NCBI GenBank assembly: GCA_027924585.1
Contig: BSBM01000320.1
Coordinates: forward strand, 1,989,501-2,053,500
From: Larix kaempferi
Lineage: Eukaryota; Streptophyta; Pinopsida; Pinales; Pinaceae
Length of the DNA: 64,000 nucleotides
Direction: 5' to 3'
Shown: in pieces, positions 10,175-21,550 of the stretch
Numbering within the stretch: position 1 is the stretch's first letter
How the letters are laid out: each line of letters opens with the position of its first letter
Notes under the pieces: generated by a model
Seen by the model: only the letters and a program-made list of their open reading frames with translations
Told to the model about the DNA's origin: nothing
The model's database searches: none
Position numbers and translations under genes: made by a program

Positions 10175-11690
10175 TGGTGAAGGAGCAAGGGCATTAGTGT
10201 CGGGTACCTCGAATATAAGCTATGACTAGATTTTTTTCTCTCTTCTCTTAAATGTGTCTTGTTTAGTTTTTTTACTCCAATGCCATTTTTTTAATTCTTT
10301 TATATCTATGACAACTCATGTTGATTCACTTAATATCTTATACAATCATATACACGCTCTAAAATACATGTAGTACAATCCATAATTTTAAGTATCGTTT
10401 ATGACCTGTCATAGTTCATTTTCAGTAGTTTCACATACTGTATATTTGTATGCACTTTTAGAAAAATCCAACCCTGAATGTGAATGCGGTTCTAACTGAG
10501 ACCTATTGTGAGTTGGAACAATGGTATTCTTGGGTTTTTTAACCTATGTCCATTGCAGCTTTTCAACTCTTGCAAATTTAATTTAGAGCTTCTTTTTACC
10601 ACTTCTCTCATGGGCCTTGGAAAGAAGCGTTTTGGCTCTTTTCAAGATCATAGGAGGAGGCCCGAATTGTTTCATAATAAGGATAGTCTCCTAGATCAAC
10701 GAGGAAAATGTAGGTAGCTTCCATTGTAGTAACAAAGTAGGAGCAGACATAATTGCAATGAGGACAATGATTTCAACAATTGATGTGCTATTTAAGTTGC
10801 CGACAAATTCCTCCTTGAGCTTCTTCTGAGGATCGAGGCAGTCACTAGAGGACTTCATTGAAATATCATGAATATAGAATATTCTTCCACTCCAACGTGG
10901 AACATAAGCCATTCTCTATATTTGACGAATACATGTGCTTTGTAATTACATTTGTTTTCCTCGTATATGGGTGCCTCTCGGTACATTGAGCCATTTCTTC
11001 AAATCCATTCCTCTTAATACTTTTGTATAGTATTGCAAATGGGTTTATTTGATTTAGTGATTTGTTGTAGCTCTCATTAGTATTAATTTTTCCAGATGGA
11101 ATGTTAGATAGGTCAAAACGCGGTTTTCACACACCTGTCACAATGTTACCATTTAAAGATGGAAAATCATAATAACTTGAAAACTACAATATCAAATCCT
11201 TCTGCCAAAGTTTATGCTAGAGAATTCACACGATACAGATTTAACTATTCTTGAAAAGTTATCGCCACAAGCTAAAATATCAAAGAACCTTGCAGATGTG
11301 CTAACAATTAGTATTTTCTAGAAGTTACAAATTTCTTTGCTAGTAATATCTTGCTTAGCAATTGATTTCTCTCATTCAATTCAACTCTTCTCTGATGGGT
11401 TCCCTACTTTAAATATCTATCTCTTCTCCTGCAGGATCTACTTAAACAGTTGTGGCTGTAGATTTCATCCAAATTTTCATGTGTAGGGTTTACGTATTTC
11501 TTTTTTTTTAACATTTCATGCATGGCACTAGGTTTTGAAATCCTCCTTATTGTGGACGGTTCGTGAAAATAGAGACCCACAGTGGCTTCAATGTTGGCAT
11601 AATTTGGTAGGTGGTTTGGCCATTGGACAGTTTATTTTTATTGGTCATGGCCGGGACTAATGACCGAATCCTTTTCTACCAACCCAAACA
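10175..11690. other. Intergenic DNA, nothing recognised (copy A)
   Basis: AT-rich with only short open frames and no recognised repeat, RNA or domain. Equivalents: 38709-40224 and 62417-63932. Confidence 0.5.
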
Positions 11691-11853
11691 TAGATTAATT
11701 CTCATACTTATTAGATTACCTATTAACAAGTCCTTCTCATCCCGTCCTTATCGAAAAAAAGAGTCATTATAATAGATTAATTCTCATACTTATTAGATTG
11801 CCTATTAAAAGGTCATTCTCATCCCGGCCTTATCGAAAAAAGAGTCATTATAA
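11691..11853. repeat. 82-bp tandem duplication, copy A
   Basis: TAGATTAATTCTCATACTTA starts at 11691 and 11773; each unit ends in GAGTCATTATAA. A few mismatches and a one-base A-run difference separate the two units. Confidence 0.9.
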
Positions 11854-14800
11854 TACTTACCTTCTCGATGAGGTAGTCTGTAGAAGGACTGATTGACCGA
11901 TATGTTATATATGTTGTCATAAAGTCTTGTCTTTTCTAGCACTAGAGGCAAATTGGATGGATTCATTGATTAGGAAAGTGACAAGTGAAGTAGTCTTTCC
12001 TTTCTGTCTTTGTGCCTTTTGAAAAACAACAATAGGGTATTTCCTCACGGGCGATAGCGATGTAATCTTTATTATTCCTGGTGAGTGGTAGTAATGTCGG
12101 CTCTCCCGATGAGCAACGTGTTACGGTTTAGTTGACTAACGGTTCTAAATAATATTGGGTCACCAGTAAAAATGGATATGTTAATACACAGTAACATCAC
12201 TTATTCCCAACGCAGGCTTTCTAAAGAATGGTGTGATCTACACCAACTACATGCACACTGAATCACATGGACATTGTATGCGCTATGCGTAGTCTTCTAT
12301 GTAATATTTATTACTCTAGATATATGATGCTTTAATGAATAGAAGGAAGATTAAAGAGAATCAAGATTTAAAGGAAATACCAAAATGACCTTATGTATTG
12401 TGACAACATCTCCACCATACTTACTAGATAGTAAATATCTCGCTACTCTAGATGCAACAATGATCCACCAATAATTAACAGTCAACAATGATTATGTAAT
12501 CAATCTTCCAATTGTCAATGATGAATGTTATTCTTGGAGGAATATGATATTTATAGCCCATGTTTGACAATGTTTTCACCGTGATAGAGCTATTTGAGAT
12601 TTGCGATTTATCTGAGAGAACTAGCATAAATCCCTTCTTCAATTAACTAGTGCATGCGATTTTTCTTGATAACTATTGTTTAATCTAATGATTGTTACCT
12701 TTCTCTTGTTATACAACGATAACAGTATTGATGACACCTTCCATAGGTTTTGTCAATAGATGGTGTGAAAACCGTAGCATATATTCTTTAGACCGATTCA
12801 ACAAAGTTGAACATGTGCCTCTGGAGGATCCCGGACTACCTCACATTCATGTGTTAGTTAACTCTTCCGGATGAGGGACTGGTCTATCAATCTGGTGCAT
12901 ATTTACCCGTGTTTAAAATTATTTTCGTTAGCATTGTTGAATATGGAATTAGTTTCTCATGTGCGTTCCATTTCTTGTTTTCCTTCGCTTTAATAACTTG
13001 TGTCGGAATTCTAAACAGCTATTTTCTTGACAAGTTTATTTTAAATCCAATGATCATTTTCCTTTTGGCTTTTATCCTATGCTTTTTATCATGTAAGTGT
13101 TGCAAAACTCTCTGATTTTTCTTGAGTTTTTCAGGCTGTGAGGTTTTCATCCTCAATTTCCTTAATTCAATGAAGTTTTGTTTCTAATATGTAACTCTCG
13201 GATACATGTAGACGAATCTCCTTGATCGAGCAATAAAGATGGTGGAATCCACTTAAGCTAACTGTCTAACTGAAACCAATAATAAACTAAGTGCGTGCCG
13301 TTTCAAAGATAAAATAAATATAGAATGATGGAAGCAAATAACAAGATTTAACTATTTTCGTTAAGAAATATTTGTGAAGAGGGAGTCTGCTTTACTAGGG
13401 AGACTCTCACTCAATCACTCTAAGTTTTCTTTGAAGGTCTCCACCTCCACAGCAATGGTTTTTTATAAATATCTCTAAGAATATATGCTTCTTTGCTTGG
13501 ACTTCATGACCTACACTGTGATTCCATACCAAAAGAAAGTGATACTTCTCACGCATGCATAAAGCTTTAGATCCTCTAGTTTTTTTAAGAAACACTACAC
13601 TCACAGCTTGTGGTTCAATCTCAAGTCTTTAAATTTGGCACGCACATATTCTTCTCTAACTATGGTAGCTTCATGATGGGTTAAATACTCAATTAATGGA
13701 TTTTCATTTTCAATCTAATACCACACTCCAAATCTCTCCCCAGTTTTTCAAAGACTAAATGTTTAACCCTTGATTGGATACAACTGCAACGCTTGCTGTT
13801 GGATTAGTGATAAGCTTGCTAGGATTCTTGTGAGTTTTTCATTAAATTCAATCACTTGGGATACAATTTTCCAAGCTATTTCTAATAGGTTATTTCCTCT
13901 CAATTAGCAACATAAATGGATTGGTCATTGGATAAACTTTGGAAACATCTCAATCTGTCTATTCAATAATAAATCAACATTTTCACCAAGCTACATATCC
14001 AAATCCAAATCCCTAAAGCTAAAGAATCAATGATTTTGAAGTTTAATTCCATATTATTAGATACTCTTAGAAATGATGATGCATAATTTGAGCACCGCAC
14101 TAAAAAAAGTGTTCATATGTGACTTGATTATATGGAATACAAATTGGACAAGAGCTTCCATTTCCCCTATTTTACTTCTTCCCTCGGTATTCCCCATGCT
14201 TTCAAACCTCACCTTGCTACCATACCTACTCATCCTCTTTCTTCTTCTTCCATTATTCCTTCATCCTCACTTTTTGTATAGTGGTGTCACTATTGTAAGA
14301 CACATTCCCATTATTCTACACAATGTTGGGTGGTGATTCAACACTAGACCACCACTAAAGCCTTATAGGTTTACCAACAATTTGCACAATATTTAAACCA
14401 AACTCTACCCTTTAACCCCATATTGACTCTAACAACATCTCTCTTTTGAACCCTACCTACCCCAATCCCACTCGGATCTTGATGTCTCACGATTACTTTC
14501 CAGCTCATCATGAAATATTATTTACCTTTAACTATCACATTATCACAACCCTATTTTTTTATAATGGAAAACATGATAATCTTCTCTTCACCACCTTGGT
14601 CAACTCTTTCCAGGTTCCAAAAGCAATCCATGTAAACCCTTGTCACCCTCGTGAGGCTAAAGATGAAGGATCCTAATTTTGGCGAGACAAAAATGTTCCA
14701 GTGTTTCTTTTCATGGCATGATTGATTATGAAATTATGAATCTTCATAGTTTTGATTTAACTATCAGTATACCATATAAACATAAGCGCAGCACCATCTA

Positions 14801-15586
14801 AAATGCTCCTCCCAATATATATCAATGCTCCATTTCCAAGCTTCCTAATGACCTGGCAAGTTTCAAATCTTGCGTGATTCTTTTTTCTGTGTAAATGTTT
14901 CCCTTGAACATGGTCTGGAAATATGCTAGAGAGACTTGAATCCTGGTGGAGGCAATAGCAGTTCCCCACATTCACCTCCTTGCTATCACCAACCACCTCC
15001 CTACATTCACTGACCTATCAAGCCACTATTGACGGCTTGTTGTTTTGAGTGGGTAATGTTCAAGGATAAAACCTAAGTCCATGCTAGGTATTAATGTTGT
15101 CACGGGTTGGTAGTTTTACACTACATCTGTTGCTAAGGAATTTTCAATGATCATAGTGTATCTGTTTATAGTGACCCTGATAAGTTAATTTTATTACTTC
15201 ATAACAAATAACCACAAAAGTAGGTCAAGAAGACTAAGGGAGTACATCCAACATGGGTAAAAAGTCAGAGCACAAGAACAAATCTTAGATCAACAATTTT
15301 TTTAGCTAAAAGTTAAATGTCTAGCTAAGGGAATATATAAAATATGGTGCAAGTACCAGAAGGATGCCAGAAACTAAAATGTGTTGGTGTTGCATCAAAG
15401 AGAGGATGTCAAATCCTAGTGGAATTGGTTGCTAAGGATGAGGGAGAGAGCTATGAATCAATTTCCTCATGGAATTCATCAATGACTATGAAAGCGCCAA
15501 TGCACTGGGGGATGATATCCTCTCAGGAGTAGTCATGGATGAGAGATATGGATTCTCTATCCGGTTGAGATCGAAAGAGTGAGGAA
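11854..15586. other. Intergenic DNA, nothing recognised (copy A)
   Basis: 3.7 kb with only short open frames (the longest under 90 codons), some hydrophobic by T-rich composition. No domain, tRNA or transposon end was found. Equivalent in copy B: 40388-44120. Confidence 0.5.
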
Positions 15587-15591
15587 GTCCA
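15587..15591. repeat. Target-site duplication GTCCA, left of LTR1
   Basis: GTCCA immediately before the LTR1 TG end; identical to 19929-19933 at the other end. Confidence 0.9.
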
Positions 15592-15631
15592 TGTAATATC
15601 CCAACTTTTTGACTAACTATGTTATGATGTT

Positions 15632-16217
15632 ATATTGGGCTACGGCCCCAGCATATGTGATTTATTATTGGGCATAAGCCGTAGCATGTTTTGATCTATG
15701 TTCTCATGAGTTGATATATATTGGGCAGGTACTTTGATTGTTTCATTTTTTATTATATACTGGGCAGGAAAACCCGAATGGATAAACTTATGTTGTGATT
15801 CAGTTACAATTATGATATACTGAGATTTTTATGTTACCTTATACTGTGCAGAGTATGATTCACATGGATGATTATTTAGTGTGTTGAGCATGGACTCAGA
15901 AACACAGGAATGACCTATATACTGGTCCTAAGCCCCGATATATTTAGAGGATTCTTATTTCGTACTGGTCCTAAGCCCCGATGTACGTTGAGTGTTGGGC
16001 ATAAGCCGTGGAGCACTCCAAGCTTGAAAGAAAATGAATACCGGATCCAAGGCCACTTAAATATCCTAGATGTGCCTCACAACCACATTCTATCTCCAGT
16101 GTTGAGCATAGGCTCTGGAATTACACTAACGTAACGCCCATGTGAGAGTGTTGAGCTAAAAGGATCTGAAGAGCACTCGGGGTTACTAGATCTCAAGTGT
16201 TGAGTCGGGAGGACTCT
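15632..16217 (+). repeat. Reiterated TTGGGC...AGCC motif near the 5' end of LTR1
   Basis: About ten degenerate iterations, at 20-120-bp spacing, of motifs such as ATTGGGCATAAGCC, ACTGGTCCTAAGCCCC, GTGTTGGGCATAAGCC and GTGTTGAGC. Many hold GGGC and GCCC arms around 4 bases, so could fold as mini-hairpins. The same series is in LTR2 and in copy B. Confidence 0.6.
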
Positions 16218-16760
16218 GAATATCACTTGTGTGTTTTATCACAACTATTCGACTTGATTAAATAAATCTTATTATCATCAAATACTGCAGGAACTACCAT
16301 GTTAAAACGAGGGAATCTGACATGCAAAGGGAGAGACTAGAGGTGCCTTTACCAGCTTACCGAAACCATGCAAAGAAGTGGACCCTTTCCTTAAAAAGAA
16401 TGAAAAGAAGCATCATGTGAAACAAAATGCTTAAGGACCACAAAGCTAAGTATTATTATTTAGGAGTTTCAATATATAATATTGTTATTTATTATATATA
16501 TACTTATGCATAAGTGGGCTGCCACTTACTAATTATTATTTATTAATATTTAGATAGAATTGTAATTTTTATATTATTATTATTATAAAAAAGATTAAAG
16601 ATCAAAAACACTTTAGTAAAACAAAGTTGAGAAGTCCTAGTTCCAAAAATAACTAGCAGTTAAATAAGCAAATACTCTTTTATAATTTAAAATTATTTTG
16701 AAGAAACCAGTGAATTCCAACAGTCCTAGTTCAAGATTTGTCCTACTTAAGGAGGACAGA

Positions 16761-16775
16761 CCCCGAAGTTTGGGG
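16761..16775. repeat. CCCCGAAGTTTGGGG quasi-palindrome in LTR1
   Basis: Counterpart of 374-388; the single change gives a G.T (RNA G.U) pair rather than a break in the stem. Repeated at 21596-21610 and 45295-45309. Confidence 0.6.
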
Positions 16776-18733
16776 GATCTTTTCTTTTAGTATTATGATG
16801 TCAAGACAAACTCTCTGTTCAAAGAAGTGAACCTTCCCACATCAATTTTCCAGATATGAACCAGCTACATATCTAAGGCCTCTACCTCTCAGTTTGCATG
16901 TTAGAACCAGCTTGGGGGGATTCCTACTGAACCAGGAACGGTTGTAGAATCATGGTTGGGTGGAACGTGGTAGTCCCAAATTCGTCCATTTCAGTATCGA
17001 TTATCAGGTCAGCTGAGGGTTCAGCAGTTTTTCATTAACTAGTTGGCTGAGTGTGCAGGTCATTACAAGCAGGAGCAAGCTACAGGAATAAGCAGGTATG
17101 AAAATCCTATAAGACCTTCAAACTGATTATTTTCTCTTCTGAATGGTATGTTAAACAGTATTGTTCTCTATATCAGATTTTAAATTCAAGATCTGCCCAG
17201 AATCCCAAGGCATTGCCTAGCAGGTATAGCCAGCTAGCCTTTGCTAGTCAAACACAATTTTACACTTATAAAGTTTGGGGATTGTGAAGCATTGTTTTAA
17301 TTATTAAATCTAAGTTTTTATTTCCTTCTTATCTGTCAATAGATTTTTGAGTTAAATTGTAGCATGTCCATCTAACTACTAAAATCAATTTTCTTTTAGC
17401 ATAAATGTTGGTCACTTTATAAAACGATTTAGAAACTAAGATCCCCAAACTTAGCAAACATAGTCATTACATAAATCTGGTAGAAACGAGTCTGTAGGGC
17501 TTAACCCTAGCATTTTTCTTCCTTTTTGTTTTATTTACATTTTCTTTCCAAAGCAATTGCTCTCAAACCACGACGACGTTACACAGAAAACAAGACTGAT
17601 ATATATCCACTACCGATCTAAATAGTTCTTTCTTTTTCTTTTTAGAAATCATACATCTACCACATTTAAAACGAAGACAGCATATAGGAAAGAGATCGTT
17701 ACATACTCATACACACTTTTCTTTTCCAATGAAAAACAAGCATCATACTTAGCTATCGCTACCAATCATCACCCTAGCACATCGAGGAGATATAGAACTC
17801 TTACAAACACACAGACCCTAGTATTCTATCAAAACAAGAATAAATGCCAATAAGTATGCAGTACAAATAGACGGTGATTTAAAGTGCTGGAAAGTTACAA
17901 ACGCAGACGCCTATTGAAAACAGAGGTCAAGGGTCGAATCCCATGGTCTTCTCATGCCCAAAACTTGTAAGTATTTTTCCTACGGGATTCATTATTTCCA
18001 ACCAAAAATAAGATGCTGCGTACAGCTCTTGAAACCCTCTCCACACAAATTTCCACTCTACCAACACAGATAGTAAGTGAATCGAGACCATCTTACTCAA
18101 ACCCTACCTACATTACCAAATTAGATGTGCAGAGAACCTCAGTCGATCTCCTATGTTTCCAACAAGCAACTCATCGTATGCACAGAAATATCATAGCACT
18201 ATTTCAACTCAGTTAGCAAGCAAATTGAAACCAACACACAAATCCTAGCTACGTTTGCCAAACTGAAGGCGCCAAAGACATTTTATCATTCAGACATTTG
18301 GAACAACAGTTATAAATTTCCCAGAAACTCCATAATTTTAGAATCGAACCAGTACAGACTTAGAGTTTTGTACTCACACGGGAAAACGTATAGAAGTAAA
18401 TACCATTTTGAAAACCGTTACAACCATACATCTCAGATAGGAGTCATGTCCTCTTTTCCAGAAACAAAATAGCATTTACATTGTTCAGAAATTAGAAATG
18501 TTGAGCAACAAAAATAGACCCGGATTCATAATCGATTTTTACATCACAGTCCCAACTGTGTATTCAGCTTTAAAGTGCATTGAAACCCACATTTCCCTGG
18601 TCTAGCCATTAAGCAACCAACAGACTTCCCGAAGTGATTCAGTAAAGCCAATGGCTTACGGGAGTCTCTTTCCTAAACCAGGACAAGACGCATACATCCA
18701 TCATCAGAGGTGCGAGAGGTAGGGAAACGAGTG

Positions 18734-18750
18734 GGTAAGTTGGACTTACC
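18734..18750. repeat. GGTAAG...CTTACC hairpin in LTR1
   Basis: 6-bp inverted repeat with a 5-base spacer. The equivalent in LTR2 is at 2237-2253, with the arms conserved while the spacer varies (TTGGA, CTGGA, CTAGA). Confidence 0.55.
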
Positions 18751-18960
18751 AATACCCTAGCCACGCCTACAGCACCAGAAGCCATCGCAGCTTCCAAACC
18801 AAAGCATTTTATCACCTGCCATTACAACACATTTCACTAGTTAGTCAACCCTGCGATTTCGAATCAAAAGCAGAAAGGTAAAATCTCAACACAGTGGAGT
18901 CTTTTCTTACCTGTTAGAAGTATTACATCCGCGAAATAGTCGAGCTCCACGGACGCTAAA

Positions 18961-18994
18961 TGCACTGACCACGAGCATTGCTCGGGTCAGGGCA
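18961..18994. repeat. 34-nt hairpin in LTR1 with covarying pair
   Basis: Stem TGC / GCA, an A.G mismatch, CTGACC / GGTCAG, a bulged A, CGAGC / GCTCG, loop ATT. In LTR2 (2468-2501) the inner arms are TGAGC / GCTCA, so a C-G pair has become T-A on both sides. The copy-B LTR1 version (about 47495-47528) has lost two pairs. Confidence 0.6.
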
Positions 18995-19511
18995 CACACA
19001 TAGCCACCTTATGAATGAAGTGTAGAACCAGCAAGACTAACAACAAGTCGCAAACCAGACTGAGGCAAACAAAACCCCAAATGCTACCAAACCATCGATG
19101 AGAGTCTGTCAACCACTTCGCATTAAAGGTGCAGTTATTGCCACACTAACCCTATCATAGTGGAGGTTTGATTTTTGAACAAAAGCTATAGTGGAGTCGT
19201 GAACTCAAACCCACACTTGTTTAATTGACAAAATAATATAGTGGAGTCATGGACTCAATTCACCCTTGTTTAAATATACAAAAGACTCATAGTCGTGAAC
19301 CTCGCCTTGGGAATAATTATATTGTGAACTCCCATGGCATGGGGTACCCGTTATTAATAGTTTGTCATTCACCCTAGTAACATGAAGCCATTAGTAAAGT
19401 ATGGGCCAACATCTAGGGGTAGCACGTTCAGGTTAGAAATACCTGCAACCACAGAAGTAAGGAATAACATTAGCAATATGCTAAGTAAGTCCGGCAACCA
19501 CAAATCTTACC

Positions 19512-19541
19512 CATACCTCTCGGCAACCCTGCCGAGGTATG
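19512..19541. repeat. 30-nt hairpin in LTR1 (12-bp stem, 2-nt bulge)
   Basis: Arms CATACCTCTCGGCA and TGCCGAGGTATG pair over 12 bp with a 2-nt bulge and an ACCC loop. In unit A2 one base pair is lost; in copy B it is intact (48046-48075). Confidence 0.65.
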
Positions 19542-19928
19542 TAATTACCTTTCCTGGAGTATTACAGCACCCACCATGAGAACAACATACCATCAACAAA
19601 GGAGCTCATCACCTGAAGGTGTCATTAGACATTCACATTCTAGTCCCATGATTCTTGAAACATTAAGGAGTGCTATTTCTTCCTTTGCACTAACATGTAC
19701 AACTGTAATTAAAACATGCCATCATTTTGTTTCCACATCGCTTCCGCAGTTCTAGAACTCACACATTGAAGAGACCCTGTTATATAAAAGTCTTATGCTT
19801 ACTTTTCTTTATGCAAGTATGGATGTTTTTATTTATGTTAAAATTAACTTATGAATCCTTCTCCTTTGAATTAACGATTATTGCAGGCAGGAAAAATTTT
19901 AAATTTTTGTTATTTTTGGGACATTACA

Positions 19929-19933
19929 GTCCA
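19929..19933. repeat. Target-site duplication GTCCA, right of LTR1
   Basis: GTCCA immediately after the LTR1 CA end; partner of 15587-15591. Also present at 24764-24768 after the duplicated LTR end. Confidence 0.9.
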
Positions 19934-20559
19934 ACTCTCCTAACACTCAAGGGTGAGAATTTGATAATTCTTGAAGGAACTACTGCGAAGTCCTAGTTTG
20001 GGTAGTCGCCCCTGAAATAAATCAATGATGAGGATGGAACTTAATATTCTCAATTGGCGCGTTTTTTTAGTATTTTTTTATTTTTACCCCTGGGAAGTTT
20101 GGCTGTTCAAAACTATCATGTTTTTTTTGTTCGGTGTTTTGTATCTTCTTTTTTTCTAGGAAGTCGACAAGAAGAATTTTGTTAATAAATAGTTTACATA
20201 TTTACATTCATATCATATTCCCTTACAAGCTCGACGCTATATTTGATATTCAATTTTGACCCTTAGAATAACAAAAAAATGGTGTACCACCTATGATCTG
20301 TTACAGTTTTCCATATTTAAACGGGAGTGATTAAAATCTAACTGCTATATGGCCTGATAAACACCGTCTAGATCTCTTTCAATATCTAAGGCAAAAATAG
20401 ATTAAACTACTATGGTGATGTAGACCGTTGCATTCATGACAACTAAAATTGGTTTTTCCATAGAAGGTTTTCATCATCCATGAATTCAAGCCTCTATCAC
20501 AAATTGATATGAAAGCATAAAACTAAAAGAAGCATGAAAACCAAAACTTTTATCCCGGG

Positions 20560-21540
20560 AAGCATAAATTTTCAACCAGAGGAGGCTTGGGCCCATAAAT
20601 TCCTCTCCATGAATATGTTCTTCATTTTTAAATTCTTTCTCAAGGATATATTCCATCATTTTTATTTGGGTAGTGGCATACATTTCAGCATAATCTTGAG
20701 CCACTTTATGTGTGTACAAACTTCACCCGTGTCTTTCACCATATTAAAATTTTATAAAAATGTGGGAGGACAGAGACAGAGTAAGGGTACAAACTAGAGA
20801 AATTAGGTAGACTTATTTTGTGATCCAGAGGGATATCGGTGGCCACCCACCTATTCCACTGGCTCAAATCAGCTTCCCATTTTGCCAATTTTCTAGTAAT
20901 GTTTCTATAGTTTTTCGAGTCCCAAACTTCCGGGGCCGTTTTGAGGCCCTAAACGATGTTTCTTGGGAAATCTTGGTCCAACGAAGCCCATCTATTTCAT
21001 GGCCCACCGCGTAGTCCTCGAATAGATCTTTCCAACGGGTTATCGAGCACCCCAAACGGAGATCGTATGCAAAAGTTATGACCCCGGGAAGTTGATTGTT
21101 CAACTCACCACCTTGTGGCCTCAAACTTTATGGCGGTCCATCTTCTAGGGTTAGGTTTTTGGATGCTTGGGATTATCTCCCTCATGCTTATGATAAATAG
21201 GCCCTTTCGACCTCTCTTTGTATTCATCTTGACACGAATGAGCACAGCGGCCACATCTCTCCTCAGAAATAGCTACTACCATTCTAGTTGTTGTATTTAC
21301 AATCTCTTCTATTTCCGATATTTAATCGAATATGTGTTTCCTGTATCGCTGTGTTTCTTGCCATATATCTATGTATGTGAATGTATATCTCTGTATATGC
21401 TATCTTTTGTTTCGTTCCCACACAAATCCGGATCAGTTTGTCATCCTCTAAATGAACTAGTTAATTATCACATTATTCTACTTCAATTCCTCTTTCAGGT
21501 ATTTTGTGGCATTCATGTTTGAAGTCTAAATAACATTGCT
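20560..21540 (+). mobile_element. Possible fragment of a third LTR family (unit A1)
   Basis: The stretch CCCAAACGGAGATCGTATGC AAAAGTTATGACC near 21050 resembles text common in plant LTRs, and GATAAATAGGCCCTTTCGACC (21190-21210) looks like a TATA and start region. No matching ends, target duplication or coding sequence were identified. Low confidence. Confidence 0.3.
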
Positions 21541-21550
21541 TGCCACTTAG

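Larger units (their letters stand above)
15592..19928 (+). mobile_element. Solo LTR1, complete (4,337 bp), perfect target duplication
   Basis: It starts TGTAATATCCC (15592) and ends GGGACATTACA (19928), near-perfect 11-bp inverted ends. It is flanked by GTCCA at 15587-15591 and again at 19929-19933, a perfect 5-bp target-site duplication. No primer-binding site follows the 3' end and no retroviral protein sequence is near. These facts fit a solo LTR left by LTR-LTR recombination, of unusually large size. It shares landmark blocks with LTR2 (TTGGGC motifs, CCCC...GGGG palindrome, GGTAAG...CTTACC, two larger hairpins). The nested 4.8-kb duplication begins within it at 16716. Confidence 0.92.
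16716..21550. repeat. 4,835-bp nested tandem duplication, unit A1
   Basis: Starts TCCAACAGTCCTAG inside LTR1 and runs through the LTR end into the following intergenic DNA, ending ...GCCACTTAG. The next base starts the second unit with the same TCCAACAGTCC. Found twice in copy A and once in copy B (45250-50084). A1 has about a dozen private substitutions by eye. Confidence 0.96.

Noticed and set aside
12909-13115. 68-codon hydrophobic open frame, possible membrane peptide
   Set aside because: T-rich DNA gives Phe/Leu/Ile-rich frames by chance; no start context, homology or gene structure.
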